A stretch of DNA of 64,000 nucleotides from Rhodococcus triatomae BKS 15-14 (lineage in GTDB: Bacteria > Actinomycetota > Actinomycetes > Mycobacteriales > Mycobacteriaceae): assembly GCA_000341795.1 (NCBI GenBank), contig AODO01000073.1:62001-126000 (forward strand), written 5' to 3'. A program made the position numbers and the translations under genes. Each line of letters begins with the position of its first letter. Within the stretch, counting starts at the first letter, position 1. Positions 38,274 to 47,500 of this stretch are shown here, piece after piece. The notes beneath the pieces are model-generated. The model was not told where the DNA came from. It did no database searches and saw nothing but the letters and a program-made list of their open reading frames with translations.

Positions 38274-39650
38274 TCAGGCACGCACCACGGAGAGGACTTC
38301 GTCGACGAGCGCGTCGACCTGTGTCCGGGTGCGCGCCTCCACGTTCAGCCGCAGGAGCGGTTCCGTGTTCGACGCGCGCAGGTTGAACCAGGCACCGTCG
38401 CCGAGGTCGACGGTGATCCCGTCGAGACGGTCGACGGATTCCGTGCGGTCCGCGAAGGCCGCGACCACGGCGTCGGTCCGCTCCGCGGCGTTCGCCACGG
38501 TCGAGTTGATCTCGCCCGACGCCTGGTAGGTGTTGTAGCCGGCCATCAGTTCCGAGAGCGGCAGATCCTGTTCCCCGAGGGCGGCGAGGACGTGCATCGC
38601 CGCCAGCATCCCGGAGTCGGCGCCCCAGAAGTCGCGGAAGTAGTAGTGCGCGGAGTGCTCGCCGCCGAACACCGCACCGGTCTCCGCCATCTGCTGCTTG
38701 ATGAACGAGTGGCCGACCCGGGTGCGAACAGGCGTGCCGCCGAGCTCGGTGACCAGTTCGGGCACCGCTCTGGAGGTGATCAGGTTGTGGATGACGGTCG
38801 CACCCGGCTCCTTCGCCAGTTCGCGTTGCGCGACGAGCGCGGTGACGGCCGACGGCGAGACCGGGTTGCCCTTCTCGTCGACCACGAAGCAGCGGTCGGC
38901 GTCCCCGTCGAACGCCAGCCCGATGTCGGCGCCCGTCTTCCGGACGTACTCCTGCAGGTCGACGAGGTTCTTCGGATCGAGCGGGTTCGCCTCGTGGTTC
39001 GGGAACGTGCCGTCGAGCTCGAAGTACAACGGTTCCACCGTCAGTGGCAGCGGCTCGAACACCGCGGGCACCGTGTGCCCGCCCATGCCGTTGCCCGCAT
39101 CGACGGCGACGGTGAGCGGCCGGATGCCGGTCAGGTCCACGAGCCCGCCGAGGAAGGCCGCGTAGTCACCGAGGACGTCCTGCTCGGTGACCTTCCCCTG
39201 GGGCCCGTCGTGCTGCGGCACTCCCGAGATCACGTCCTGCGCGATGGTGCCGAGACCGGTGTCCTGGCCGACAGGCTTGGCGCCCGCACGGCACAGCTTG
39301 ATGCCGTTGTAGCGGGCCGGGTTGTGGCTGGCGGTGAACATCGCGCCCGGGCAGTCCAGCAGGCCCGATGCGAAATACAGCTGATCGGTCGACGCGAGTC
39401 CGATGAGCACCACGTCGAGTCCCTGCGCGGTGACTCCGTCGGCGAAGGCGGCGGCGAGTTCCGGAGACGAGGCCCGCATGTCGTGTCCGACGACGATGCG
39501 GGTCGCCTGCTGCGTCTCGTCCTCTCGCATCAGGCGAGCGAAGGACCCCGCCACGTCCCGTACGAAATCGCTGTCGAGTTGCTCACCGACGACGCCGCGG
39601 ACGTCGTATGCCTTGATGACGGCATGGACGGATTCGGCGGTTCGTGCCAC
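38274..39650 (-). CDS. manB: Phosphomannomutase ManB
   Basis: Converts mannose-6-phosphate to mannose-1-phosphate. The 458-residue alpha-D-phosphohexomutase has the active-site phosphoserine in FTASHNPARYNG (Ser108), the magnesium loop DGDADRCFVV, the sugar-binding GGEHSAHYYF and the C-terminal phosphate loop RASNTEPLLRLNVEA. GTG 39650 was chosen because GAGGAGAA lies just upstream and the protein then matches Rv3257c from its first residues. It is transcribed ahead of the SIS-domain gene and manA. Confidence 0.96.
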   Translation of the reverse strand: MARTAESVHAVIKAYDVRGVVGEQLDSDFVRDVAGSFARLMREDETQQATRIVVGHDMRASSPELAAAFADGVTAQGLDVVLIGLASTDQLYFASGLLDCPGAMFTASHNPARYNGIKLCRAGAKPVGQDTGLGTIAQDVISGVPQHDGPQGKVTEQDVLGDYAAFLGGLVDLTGIRPLTVAVDAGNGMGGHTVPAVFEPLPLTVEPLYFELDGTFPNHEANPLDPKNLVDLQEYVRKTGADIGLAFDGDADRCFVVDEKGNPVSPSAVTALVAQRELAKEPGATVIHNLITSRAVPELVTELGGTPVRTRVGHSFIKQQMAETGAVFGGEHSAHYYFRDFWGADSGMLAAMHVLAALGEQDLPLSELMAGYNTYQASGEINSTVANAAERTDAVVAAFADRTESVDRLDGITVDLGDGAWFNLRASNTEPLLRLNVEARTRTQVDALVDEVLSVVRA

Positions 39651-39806
39651 TGCAGGTTCTCCTCGTTCGGTCGTGCGGTCGGGCCCCGCGCACGTCGTTT
39701 CGCCACCCGGTCGCGGGCGCACGACGATCACCCTAGTGCCCTGGACGGGCCCCCCGCCCATGCGTCGATTGCGTCGGGTAACGAATTGGCAACGCGCGCA
39801 GTCGGG

Positions 39807-40172
39807 TCAGTTGCCGGGGTCGGGCAGTACCCGCAGGTGGCCGCGCCGTCCGGTGCGCGCCGCCGGCGCGGGCGTGACGCGATCCACTGTCGGCCCCTCT
39901 CCGCGACCTGCCTCACGAACCGCCTCCGCGAGTGCAGTCAGATCGTCCTCGTCGGGAGTGGAGCTCGAGAACCCACCCTCGTAGCGAACGAGCTCCCAGC
40001 CCTTCGGCGCCGTGATCCTGGAGGCGTGCGCCTCACACAGGTCCCAGGAGTGCGGTTCGTCGACGGTCGCGAGCGGACCGACGACAGCGGTGGAGTCCGA
40101 GTAGACGTAGGTCAGCGTCGCAACGGCGGGGTTCTTGCACCCGGGCCGGCAGCATCGACGCAGTCCTCTCAC
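39807..40172 (-). CDS. DUF3499 zinc-ribbon-like protein (Rv3258c family)
   Basis: A 121-residue conserved actinobacterial protein. Cysteine/histidine pairs CCRPGC near the N-terminus and LCEAHASRI about 40 residues later suggest one zinc site. The C-terminal third is Glu/Arg/Pro-rich. Function is unknown; the gene travels with manB and the metallopeptidase-like gene across the order, and it is divergent from the latter across a 120-bp gap. Confidence 0.88.
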   Translation of the reverse strand: MRGLRRCCRPGCKNPAVATLTYVYSDSTAVVGPLATVDEPHSWDLCEAHASRITAPKGWELVRYEGGFSSSTPDEDDLTALAEAVREAGRGEGPTVDRVTPAPAARTGRRGHLRVLPDPGN

Positions 40173-40292
40173 GAATGAGAGGGTAACCCCCCGACCCGGC
40201 GGCGCCTACTCGGACACACCGGATTCGGACACGGCGCCCGGTGGACGTGGGGGGACGGTGCGCTGCGGCGGGCGTCGGTAGCATCGACAGTC

Positions 40293-40787
40293 ATGCACAG
40301 AGCTCGACACGGACGTCCACTGACCTCGCGTTCCGCGGCTCGTCGCGGTCGCGGGATACGCGGGCCCGTTCTTCCGCCGGGAGTACCGGCGTGGCGCAGT
40401 CGGGCGGAGCAGTTCGACATGCTCGTCCTGGAGGCGTTCGCACCGATCGACGCGAGATGGCACGAGCGGATGACGAAACTCGACATCGCGGTCGACGAGG
40501 TTCCGAAGATCCGGGCGCTCGATCCCGATTCGGTGACCTGGCCGCCTGAAGTCGTCGCGGAAGGACCGGTGCCCCTCTCGCGCCTTGTGCCCGCGGGAGT
40601 GGACCGGCACGGCAACGCGACCCGCGCGCGTCTGGTGCTGTTCCGGCGCCCGCTCGAGTTGCGCGCGAAGCACCCGGACGAACTCGTCGATCTGGTTCAC
40701 GAGGTACTGGTCCGGCAGGTCGCGACCTACCTCGGTGTGGGACCCGAGGTCATCGATCCGGAGATGACCGACGACCCGGACGACTGA
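40293..40787 (+). CDS. Metallopeptidase-family protein with degenerate HExxH
   Basis: A 164-residue protein of the zincin-1-like group (Rv3259 in mycobacteria). The expected HExxH helix is LVDLVHEVLVRQVATYLGV, with H136 and E137 present but Val140 at the second zinc ligand. The protein may therefore be catalytically inactive or use another ligand. The N-terminus is Arg-rich, and the core starts near residue 40 with QFDMLVLEAFAPIDARW. It is divergent from DUF3499 and convergent with whiB2. Confidence 0.82.
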   Translation: MHRARHGRPLTSRSAARRGRGIRGPVLPPGVPAWRSRAEQFDMLVLEAFAPIDARWHERMTKLDIAVDEVPKIRALDPDSVTWPPEVVAEGPVPLSRLVPAGVDRHGNATRARLVLFRRPLELRAKHPDELVDLVHEVLVRQVATYLGVGPEVIDPEMTDDPDD

Positions 40788-40887
40788 GAAACAGCCGCGA
40801 GAGGTACCGACGAGGAACACTCTCGGAGCCTGACGATCCGCAGAGGCGGACACGCGGAACGCCGTCGCAGCCGAAATGTGTGATGGT

Positions 40888-40942
40888 CGACTGTCATTCG
40901 ATCGACCGTCGACGCGGCGGCCGGTCGATCGAATGGCAGTCG
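40888..40942. terminator. Terminator-like inverted repeat, metallopeptidase / whiB2
   Basis: A 20-bp inverted repeat with one G-U pair (40888-40907 with 40923-40942) lies between the two convergent genes. Confidence 0.8.
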
Positions 40943-40985
40943 GCCCGAAAAACACACGCGCCGAACCTCATGGAGATTCAGCGCG

Positions 40986-41381
40986 TCAGATGATGCCTCG
41001 CTTGAGGCGGCGGCGTTCCCTTTCGGAGAGTCCACCCCAGATGCCGAAACGCTCGTCGTTGGCGAGCGCGTACTCGAGGCAATCGTCTCGAACCTCGCAT
41101 CCGAGGCAGATCCTTTTCGCCTCACGAGTCGAACCTCCCTTTTCGGGGAAGAACGCCTCGGGATCCGTTTGCGCACACAGCGCGCGGTCTTGCCACTGAT
41201 CCTCGACGGCCTCGAACATTGCGTCGAAACCACCTGCGATCAGACTCAACACGGGGCGATCGCTGTCGCTTTCACCCTCGGTCCTGCAGGCGCCCCCCGC
41301 TGCTCCTGCCATGGAATCGGTCTGCGGTTCGTTGCCAAGCGCGCTCGTTCGAATACTCGACACTTCGTGCTGGATGGCCAT
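40986..41381 (-). CDS. whiB2: WhiB2 iron-sulfur regulator
   Basis: Wbl regulator needed for septation in the order. The C-terminal 86 residues (DQWQDRALCAQTDPEAFFPE to RRRLKRGII) match WhiB2 closely, with cluster cysteines C69, C92, C95 and C101. ATG 41381 was chosen because GAGGAGG lies 8 bases upstream, giving 131 residues and an N-terminal extension of about 45 residues compared with the 89-residue mycobacterial protein. An internal start is possible. It stands divergent from fbiA. Confidence 0.93.
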   Translation of the reverse strand: MAIQHEVSSIRTSALGNEPQTDSMAGAAGGACRTEGESDSDRPVLSLIAGGFDAMFEAVEDQWQDRALCAQTDPEAFFPEKGGSTREAKRICLGCEVRDDCLEYALANDERFGIWGGLSERERRRLKRGII

Positions 41382-41730
41382 CCGTTCCGCCTCCTCACCT
41401 TTGATAGCGCAGAACTTCCTGACTTGTTGAAATTGCCTCCCCGACAATGCCATTGAGCGACACCGTGGTGAATCCACCGACGGAACACCAGTTCGAAAAC
41501 GGCGGTACTGCATCCGTTCCCGGATGGCGACCGCAAAATGACATACACGTGATTAGACACGGACCGCTGAGCAGGGTCAAGCCGGAAGTGCGAATATTTA
41601 CCATCCCCGAATACCGGTTTCGGCGAGTAACGCGTTCCCGCCCGTCAGCAGCGTGTCGCACATCGCACCCACGCGGGGCGGCCGGGCGGGGGTGTGCCCA
41701 CCGCGCCGGGCACCGCCTACGCTCATCGAC
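41382..41730. other. 349-bp divergent intergenic region whiB2-fbiA
   Basis: The space between whiB2 and fbiA is less GC-rich than its surroundings, with A/T patches near 41535-41555 and 41590-41605 that could hold promoters for both directions. I see no convincing gene, RNA or repeat in it. Confidence 0.5.
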
Positions 41731-42708
41731 GTGAAGGTCACAGTTTTGGTCGGCGGTGTCGGTGGCGCGCGTTTCCTCCAGGGAGTGCGCAGCCTCCTCG
41801 ACCGATCCGACGCGGGAGCCCGGGCGCACGAGATCACCGCAGTGGTCAACGTCGGCGACGACGTCTGGATGCACGGACTTCGCATCTGTCCCGACCTCGA
41901 CACGTGCATGTACACCCTCGGCGGTGGCATCGACCCCGAACGCGGCTGGGGCCACGTCGGGGAGACCTGGAACGCGAAGGAGGAGCTCGCCGCGTACGGC
42001 GCCAAGCCGGACTGGTTCGGCCTCGGCGACCGCGACATCGCGACCCACCTCATCCGGTCCCAGATGCTCCGGACCGGCTATCCCCTGTCCGCCGTCACCG
42101 AGGCGCTGTGCACCAGGTGGCAGCCCGGCGTCCGCCTGCTCCCCGTGACGGACGATCGCAGCGAGACCCACGTGGTCGTGACCGATCCCGAGGACGGCAA
42201 CCAGCGCGCCATCCACTTCCAGGAATGGTGGGTTCGGTACCGCGCACAGATTCCCACCCACAGCTTCGCCCACATCGGGGCCGATGCAGCGAAGCCGGCA
42301 CCCGGGGTCGTGGAGGCACTCGAGGAGGCGGACGTCGTCCTCCTCGCCCCGTCGAACCCGGTCGTGAGCATCGGTGCGATCCTCGCCGTTCCGGGGATTC
42401 GCGGCGCACTGCGCACCGGACGAGCGAAGGTGATCGGGCTCTCACCGGTGATCGACGGAAAACCGTTGCGCGGCATGGCCGACGAATGTCTGGACGTGAT
42501 CGGCGTCGAGACCTCCGCGGAGGCCGTCGGCCGCCACTACGGCGCGCGGTCGTCGACCGGCATCCTCGACGGCTGGCTCATCCACGACACCGACACCGCC
42601 GACGTCCCGGGCGTCGCGGTCCGCGCCGTCCCGCTGCTGATGACCGATCCCGAGACCACAGCCGAAATGGCTCGCGCTGCACTGGATCTCGCCGGAGTGT
42701 CCCTGTGA
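41731..42708 (+). CDS. fbiA: 2-phospho-L-lactate (phosphoenolpyruvyl) transferase FbiA
   Basis: Joins the phospholactyl/PEP-derived guanylyl donor to Fo, forming (dehydro)F420-0. The 325-residue CofD-family protein begins [19 protein letters not shown]. Other motifs are [38 protein letters not shown] and [19 protein letters not shown] 41731 was chosen to give the conserved N-terminus. Its stop overlaps the fbiB GTG start (GTGA), so the pair is coupled. It is syntenic with Rv3261. Confidence 0.96.
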   Translation: MKVTVLVGGVGGARFLQGVRSLLDRSDAGARAHEITAVVNVGDDVWMHGLRICPDLDTCMYTLGGGIDPERGWGHVGETWNAKEELAAYGAKPDWFGLGDRDIATHLIRSQMLRTGYPLSAVTEALCTRWQPGVRLLPVTDDRSETHVVVTDPEDGNQRAIHFQEWWVRYRAQIPTHSFAHIGADAAKPAPGVVEALEEADVVLLAPSNPVVSIGAILAVPGIRGALRTGRAKVIGLSPVIDGKPLRGMADECLDVIGVETSAEAVGRHYGARSSTGILDGWLIHDTDTADVPGVAVRAVPLLMTDPETTAEMARAALDLAGVSL

Positions 42709-44072
42709 GCGACGACACGACGCCGGAGCAGGCCGGCGATCACGGCGCGAGCGGCGGCATCGAGATCCTCCCGGTCCCAGGGCTGCCCGAGTTCCGCCCG
42801 GGTGACGACCTCGCCGCGGCGCTCGCGACCGCGGCGCCCTGGCTGCGCGACGGCGACGTCCTCATCGTGACCAGCAAGATCGTCTCCAAGGTCGAGGGCC
42901 GAATCGTGCCCTCCCCCACCGATCCCGAGGCGAGGGACGCGGCGCGTCGCGCACTCGTCGATCAGGAAGCCGTGCGGGTGCTCGCCAGGAAGGGTCGCAC
43001 CCTCATCACCGAGAACCGCCTCGGCATCGTGCAGGCCGCCTCGGGTATCGACGGGTCCAACGTGCACCCGGGCGAACTTGCGCTGCTCCCCGAGGATCCC
43101 GACGCGAGCGCCCGCGCCCTGCGGGAACGGCTGCGAGAGTTGCTCGGGGTCACCGTCGCCGTCGTGGTGACCGACACGATGGGCCGCGCCTGGCGGAACG
43201 GCCAGACCGACGCCGCGATCGGGTCGGCCGGGCTTCCCGTCCTGCACGGCTACGCCGGGTCGGTCGACGCCCAGGGGAACGAGCTGCTGGTGACGTCGGT
43301 CGCGGTCGCGGACGAGCTCGCGGCTGCGGGCGACCTGGTCAAGGGCAAGACGGGCGGTATGCCCGTCGCCGTCGCGCGTGGCGTGGCCCTCCCCGACGAC
43401 GGGTCCGGTGCCTCGGATCTGATCCGGCGCGGCGAGGAGGACCTGTTCTGGCTCGGCACGAACGAGGCGATCGCACACGGTCGCGGCGAGGCTCTGCTGC
43501 TGCGCCGGTCGATCCGCTCCTTCTCGTCGGAAAGCGTTGATCCACAGCTGGTCAGCGATTCGGTCGCCGAGGCGTTGACCGCCCCGGCGCCGCACCACAC
43601 CCGACCTGTCCGGTTCGTCTGGGTGCGCACCCCCGCGGTGCGCCGGCGTGTGCTGTCCGCGATGCGCGAACGGTGGCGCGCCGATCTCACCTCGGACGGA
43701 CTGGGCGCCGCCGCGATCGCCGCACGCCTCGACCGTGGCAACATCCTGTTCGATGCACCGGAGATGGTGATCCCGTTCTGCGTTCCCGACGGGGCCCACA
43801 GCTACCCGGACGCCACGCGTACCGCCGCCGAGCAGACCATGTTCACGGTCGCGGCGGGCGCGGCCGTGCAGGGACTGCTGGTCGCACTGGCCACCAGGGG
43901 CGTCGGCAGCTGCTGGATCGGATCGACGATCTTCGCCCCCGACGTGGTGCGCGCGGAGCTCGGGCTGGACGGCGACTGGCAACCCCTCGGCGCGGTGGCG
44001 ATCGGACATCCGGACGAGCCGCTCGCCCCCCGTCCGGCCGTGGCACCCGGCGAACTGCTGGTCGAACTGTGA
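42705..44072 (+). CDS. fbiB: Coenzyme F420:gamma-glutamate ligase FbiB
   Basis: Two-domain protein of 455 residues. The N-terminal CofE domain (about 20-255) adds glutamates to F420-0: [36 protein letters not shown]. The C-terminal nitroreductase-like domain (about 265-455) binds FMN and reduces dehydro-F420: [13 protein letters not shown] and [16 protein letters not shown]. The fusion is the actinobacterial form. The start and stop both overlap neighbours (GTGA), giving an fbiA-fbiB-nudix operon. Confidence 0.96.
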   Translation: MSDDTTPEQAGDHGASGGIEILPVPGLPEFRPGDDLAAALATAAPWLRDGDVLIVTSKIVSKVEGRIVPSPTDPEARDAARRALVDQEAVRVLARKGRTLITENRLGIVQAASGIDGSNVHPGELALLPEDPDASARALRERLRELLGVTVAVVVTDTMGRAWRNGQTDAAIGSAGLPVLHGYAGSVDAQGNELLVTSVAVADELAAAGDLVKGKTGGMPVAVARGVALPDDGSGASDLIRRGEEDLFWLGTNEAIAHGRGEALLLRRSIRSFSSESVDPQLVSDSVAEALTAPAPHHTRPVRFVWVRTPAVRRRVLSAMRERWRADLTSDGLGAAAIAARLDRGNILFDAPEMVIPFCVPDGAHSYPDATRTAAEQTMFTVAAGAAVQGLLVALATRGVGSCWIGSTIFAPDVVRAELGLDGDWQPLGAVAIGHPDEPLAPRPAVAPGELLVEL

Positions 44073-44617
44073 CGGCGGAATCGCTGCACGCGTCCGCGCG
44101 GACCGTCCTGACCGGGTGGCACACGCCGAACGAGGCCGACGAATCGCTGCGGCACACCATGCTCGCCTTCCTCGACGCGTCCCCGAGAGGGTGCCTGCGC
44201 GAGCACGAACCCGGGCACATCACGGCGTCCTCGCTGGTCCTCACGGAGGATGCCGAGCAGGTACTTCTCACGCTGCATCCGAAGGTGGGCAGGTGGATTC
44301 AGCTGGGCGGTCATTGCGAAGCGTCCGACGACACCGTGGTAGACGCGGCACTTCGTGAGGCCACCGAGGAGTCGGGGATCGCGGACCTGCGCATCGATCC
44401 GCAGCTGCTCTCCGCGCACACCCACCCGATCACCTGTTCGCTCGGGAAACCCACGCGGCACCTCGACCTGCGTTTCCTGGTGTGGGCACCGGTCGGCGCC
44501 GAAGCGGTTCGCAGCGCGGAGTCCGACGACCTGCGCTGGTGGCCGGTCGACGCGCTCCCGGAGAACGCCGAGCGCGAGACCGTCGACCACCTCGTCGCAC
44601 TCGCCCGGCTGCGCTGA
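44069..44617 (+). CDS. NUDIX hydrolase
   Basis: A 182-residue pyrophosphohydrolase. The Nudix box is [25 protein letters not shown], with REATEE as metal ligands. The domain starts near residue 45 with [25 protein letters not shown] 44069 overlaps the fbiB stop (GTGA), which suggests a role with F420 metabolism or cleaning of a nucleotide by-product, but the substrate is unknown. In M. tuberculosis a different gene follows fbiB. Confidence 0.9.
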   Translation: MTAESLHASARTVLTGWHTPNEADESLRHTMLAFLDASPRGCLREHEPGHITASSLVLTEDAEQVLLTLHPKVGRWIQLGGHCEASDDTVVDAALREATEESGIADLRIDPQLLSAHTHPITCSLGKPTRHLDLRFLVWAPVGAEAVRSAESDDLRWWPVDALPENAERETVDHLVALARLR

Positions 44618-44652
44618 CCCGTTCGGGAGGTGCCGCCGGGGCGCAGCGCGTG

Positions 44653-45438
44653 TCAGTCGGCCGCGGAGATCCCGGCGAGGACCGGCCGGCGGGCGGTGAC
44701 GTCGTCACCGGACGACCGGCCCGTGAGGCGGCGGCCGAACCACGGCAGCAGGAACTCCCGCCGCCACGTCGCGTTGATCTTCTTCTGTTCGTCGCGGCTG
44801 CGCCCCGGCCGCGGGCCGAGATCGGGCGACGGGAGCTCGTGAGGCACGCCGAGCGCGTCGAGCACCTCGACCGCCATCCGCTGGTGTCCCGCAGAGGACA
44901 TGTGCAGTCGGTCCCAGTCCCACATCCGGTCGTCGTCGTAGCCCTCGAAGCGCCAGAAGTCGACCAGGGTGGCGCCATGTCGTTCGGCGACCTCACGGAC
45001 CAGTTCGTTGTAGATCGCGGTGCGTCCACGCAGCACCTTGAACACCGCGTCCCACCCGGCGTCGTACGCGGTCCAGATCGCGACGGTCGCACCGGCCGCG
45101 GTGAGCTTCCCGACCGCCTCGTCGTAGCGGGCGACGAGCGCATCGATGTCCACGGAGGGACGCATGAGGTCGTTGCCGCCCGCGTAGACGGTCACCAGAT
45201 CCGGTGACATCGCGAGGGCAGCATCCAACTGGTCGCCGAGGATCTGGCCGAGCAGCTTCCCACGCACCGCGAGGTTCGCGTACGCGAAGTCGTCGGTACG
45301 GGTCGCGAGCTGCTCGGCGACGCGGTCGGCCCAACCGCGCAACTGGTTCGGCCGTGACGGCGCCGGATCGCCCAGCCCCTCGGTGAACGAGTCGCCGAGG
45401 GCGACGTACCGGTGGAAGACGGGTCCGATCACAGTCAC
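44653..45438 (-). CDS. SGNH/GDSL-family hydrolase
   Basis: A 261-residue lipase/esterase-like protein. Block I is YVALGDSFTEGLGD with the catalytic Ser in GDS; block II/III is YAGGNDLMRPSVD; block V is DRLHMSSAGHQRMA with the His. A signal peptide is not visible, so it may be cytoplasmic. The C-terminal 60 residues are Arg/Pro-rich. It is convergent with the nudix gene (35 bp between ends) and downstream of manC on its own strand. Confidence 0.9.
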   Translation of the reverse strand: MTVIGPVFHRYVALGDSFTEGLGDPAPSRPNQLRGWADRVAEQLATRTDDFAYANLAVRGKLLGQILGDQLDAALAMSPDLVTVYAGGNDLMRPSVDIDALVARYDEAVGKLTAAGATVAIWTAYDAGWDAVFKVLRGRTAIYNELVREVAERHGATLVDFWRFEGYDDDRMWDWDRLHMSSAGHQRMAVEVLDALGVPHELPSPDLGPRPGRSRDEQKKINATWRREFLLPWFGRRLTGRSSGDDVTARRPVLAGISAAD

Positions 45439-45503
45439 CCGATCGATCCTGCCAGCGTGCGCCCGGTCACAACGGACCGGGTCGCACTCCGGGGAGACGA
45501 GCC

Positions 45504-46610
45504 CTAGACGTCGGTGGAGAAGCGGACCCCGCCGTCGGGGAGGGTGACGCCGGGCCAGACCCGCGCGCCGCGCAGCAGCTCGCAGCGGGCACCGACATCC
45601 GCGCCGTCGCCGATCACCGCGTCGCGAACCAGTGCGCGCGGACCGATCCGTGCTCCGAAACCGATGATCGAACGCTCGACGGTGGCGCCTGCCTCGACGA
45701 CCGCGCCCTCGAACACCACGGCACCGTCGAGTCGGGCACCGGCACCGACCTCGGCGCCGCGTCCGACGACGGTCCCGCCGATCAGCACCGCGCCGGGCGC
45801 GACACCCGCGCCGGGGTGCACCAGTGACTCGCCGCGCTGACCGTCGAGGGCCGGGGACGGCGCGATGCCGCGGACCAGATCGGCGGAGCCGCGGACGAAG
45901 TCCTCGGGCGTGCCCATGTCACGCCAGTAGGAGCTGTCGACGAACCCGTACACGCGCCGCCCGTCGGCGAGCAGGCCCGGGAACACCTCGCGTTCCACGG
46001 ACACCGGCCGGCCGGTGGGGATCTTCTCGATGATCTCCCGCTTGAACACGTAGCACCCGGCGTTGATCTGGTCCGTCGGCGGATCCTGCGTCTTCTCCAG
46101 GAAGTGGGTGACGCGGCCGTCCTCCTCCGTGGTCACACATCCGAACGCGCGGGGATCGCCGACCCGGACCAGGTGCAGGGTCACGTCGGCGCGGTTGGCC
46201 TCGTGGGAGGCGATGACGTCGCGCAGGTCGGTGCCGCCGAGCACGTCGCCGTTGAACACGATCGCGTTGTCGGCGCGCAGCTTCGGCAGCACGTTGCGAA
46301 TGCCGCCGCCCGTGCCGAGAGGCTCGGTCTCGGTGACGTACTCGATCTCCAGGCCCATCTCGCTGCCGTCACCGAAGTGTTCCTCGAAGACCTCCGCCTT
46401 GAAGGAGGTGCCGAGTACGACGTGCGTGATGCCCGCGGCTTTGATCCGCGCCAGCAGGTGGGTCAGGAACGGCAGACCTGCGGTCGGCAGCATCGGCTTG
46501 GGTGCGGACAGCGTCAGCGGGCGAAGCCGGGTGCCCTTGCCTCCCACCAGGATGACCGCGTCCACCGGTCCGGCACTCGGCGCCTGTGCGCCGTCGCTCG
46601 TCACCGTCAT
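45504..46610 (-). CDS. manC: Mannose-1-phosphate guanylyltransferase
   Basis: Makes GDP-mannose from mannose-1-phosphate and GTP. The 368-residue NTP-transferase has DAVILVGGKGTRLRPLTLSAPKPMLP at the start, the sugar-nucleotide motif VFNGDVLGGTDL, LEKTQDPPTDQINAGCYVF and a left-handed beta-helix C-terminus with repeated GAxVG hexads. ATG 46610 follows GGGGAAC and gives the conserved start; upstream frame is not conserved. The gene is Rv3264c's counterpart and is one base after wbbL's stop. It completes the GDP-mannose route with manA and manB. Confidence 0.95.
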   Translation of the reverse strand: MTVTSDGAQAPSAGPVDAVILVGGKGTRLRPLTLSAPKPMLPTAGLPFLTHLLARIKAAGITHVVLGTSFKAEVFEEHFGDGSEMGLEIEYVTETEPLGTGGGIRNVLPKLRADNAIVFNGDVLGGTDLRDVIASHEANRADVTLHLVRVGDPRAFGCVTTEEDGRVTHFLEKTQDPPTDQINAGCYVFKREIIEKIPTGRPVSVEREVFPGLLADGRRVYGFVDSSYWRDMGTPEDFVRGSADLVRGIAPSPALDGQRGESLVHPGAGVAPGAVLIGGTVVGRGAEVGAGARLDGAVVFEGAVVEAGATVERSIIGFGARIGPRALVRDAVIGDGADVGARCELLRGARVWPGVTLPDGGVRFSTDV

Positions 46611-46611
46611 G

Positions 46612-47490
46612 TCAGTTCCCCTCGTCTTGTGCTCTGCTCCGGGTGGCCGCCGCGACGGCCAGTTTCGATCGCACTGCCAGTCCGCCTCGCAACGCCCACC
46701 GCAGCGGCGCCTGCCACCAGTGCGGATGCCGGTCGGCCTGGAAGCGGTAGGCGCTGGCATGGTGGGCCGGGAGCATCAGCTCCGGATGCCGGCCCGCTGC
46801 ATGGCCTTTCGCGTGGGTGACCTCCGCGTCCGGAACGTAGACGTTGTGCCAGCCGGCCCTCCCCAGCCGGTCGCCGAGATCCACGTCCTCCATGTACATG
46901 AAGTAGCGGGAGTCGAATCCGCCGATCGAGTCGAACGCGGCGCGCCGCACCAGCAGGCACGAGCCCGACAGCCAGCCGACCGAACGCTCCGAGATCTTCT
47001 CGTCCTCCTGCCGGTACCGGGTGGTCCACGGATTCGACGGCCACACCGTGCCGAGCACGGCGTGCCCGGCCCCGGACACCAGCCCCGGCACGTGCCGGGC
47101 CGACGGGTACACCGTGCCGTCCGGCTCACGCACCAGCGGCCCGAGCGCACCCGCGCGTGGCCACCGCTCCGCGGCCTCGAGGAGCGCGTCGATGGAGCCG
47201 GCTTCCCACCGGATGTCCGGATTCGCGACGACGACGAACTCGGCGTCCGAGTCGAGCTCCGCGACTGCGCGATTGATGGCACCGCCGTAGCCGATGTTGC
47301 CGCCGGTGCGGAGCAACCGGACGTTGTCGTGGGCGGCGGCCGCTGCCTCCGGTTCACCGTCCGTGGACCCGTTGTCCGCGAGGACGACCTGGGTGGACAG
47401 TGTGGTGGCGACCTCGAGGGTCTCCAAGAACTCCCGGAGGTGTTTACCGGGCGAATACGTCACCGTCACCACGGCCAGCTGCGAACTCAC
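46612..47490 (-). CDS. wbbL: Rhamnosyltransferase WbbL (arabinogalactan linker)
   Basis: GT2-family enzyme that adds rhamnose from dTDP-rhamnose to GlcNAc-diphospho-decaprenol, the linker of arabinogalactan to peptidoglycan. The 292-residue protein has VVTVTYSPGKHLREFLETL, the nucleotide-binding NGSTDGEPE, VVANPDIRWEAGSIDAL and the ED-box FMYMEDVDLGDRLGRAGW. GTG 47490 starts the protein, 10 bp after rmlD's stop. Together with rmlD it makes and uses dTDP-rhamnose. The enzyme is essential in mycobacteria. Confidence 0.95.
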   Translation of the reverse strand: MSSQLAVVTVTYSPGKHLREFLETLEVATTLSTQVVLADNGSTDGEPEAAAAAHDNVRLLRTGGNIGYGGAINRAVAELDSDAEFVVVANPDIRWEAGSIDALLEAAERWPRAGALGPLVREPDGTVYPSARHVPGLVSGAGHAVLGTVWPSNPWTTRYRQEDEKISERSVGWLSGSCLLVRRAAFDSIGGFDSRYFMYMEDVDLGDRLGRAGWHNVYVPDAEVTHAKGHAAGRHPELMLPAHHASAYRFQADRHPHWWQAPLRWALRGGLAVRSKLAVAAATRSRAQDEGN

Positions 47491-47500
47491 CCGGACAACC

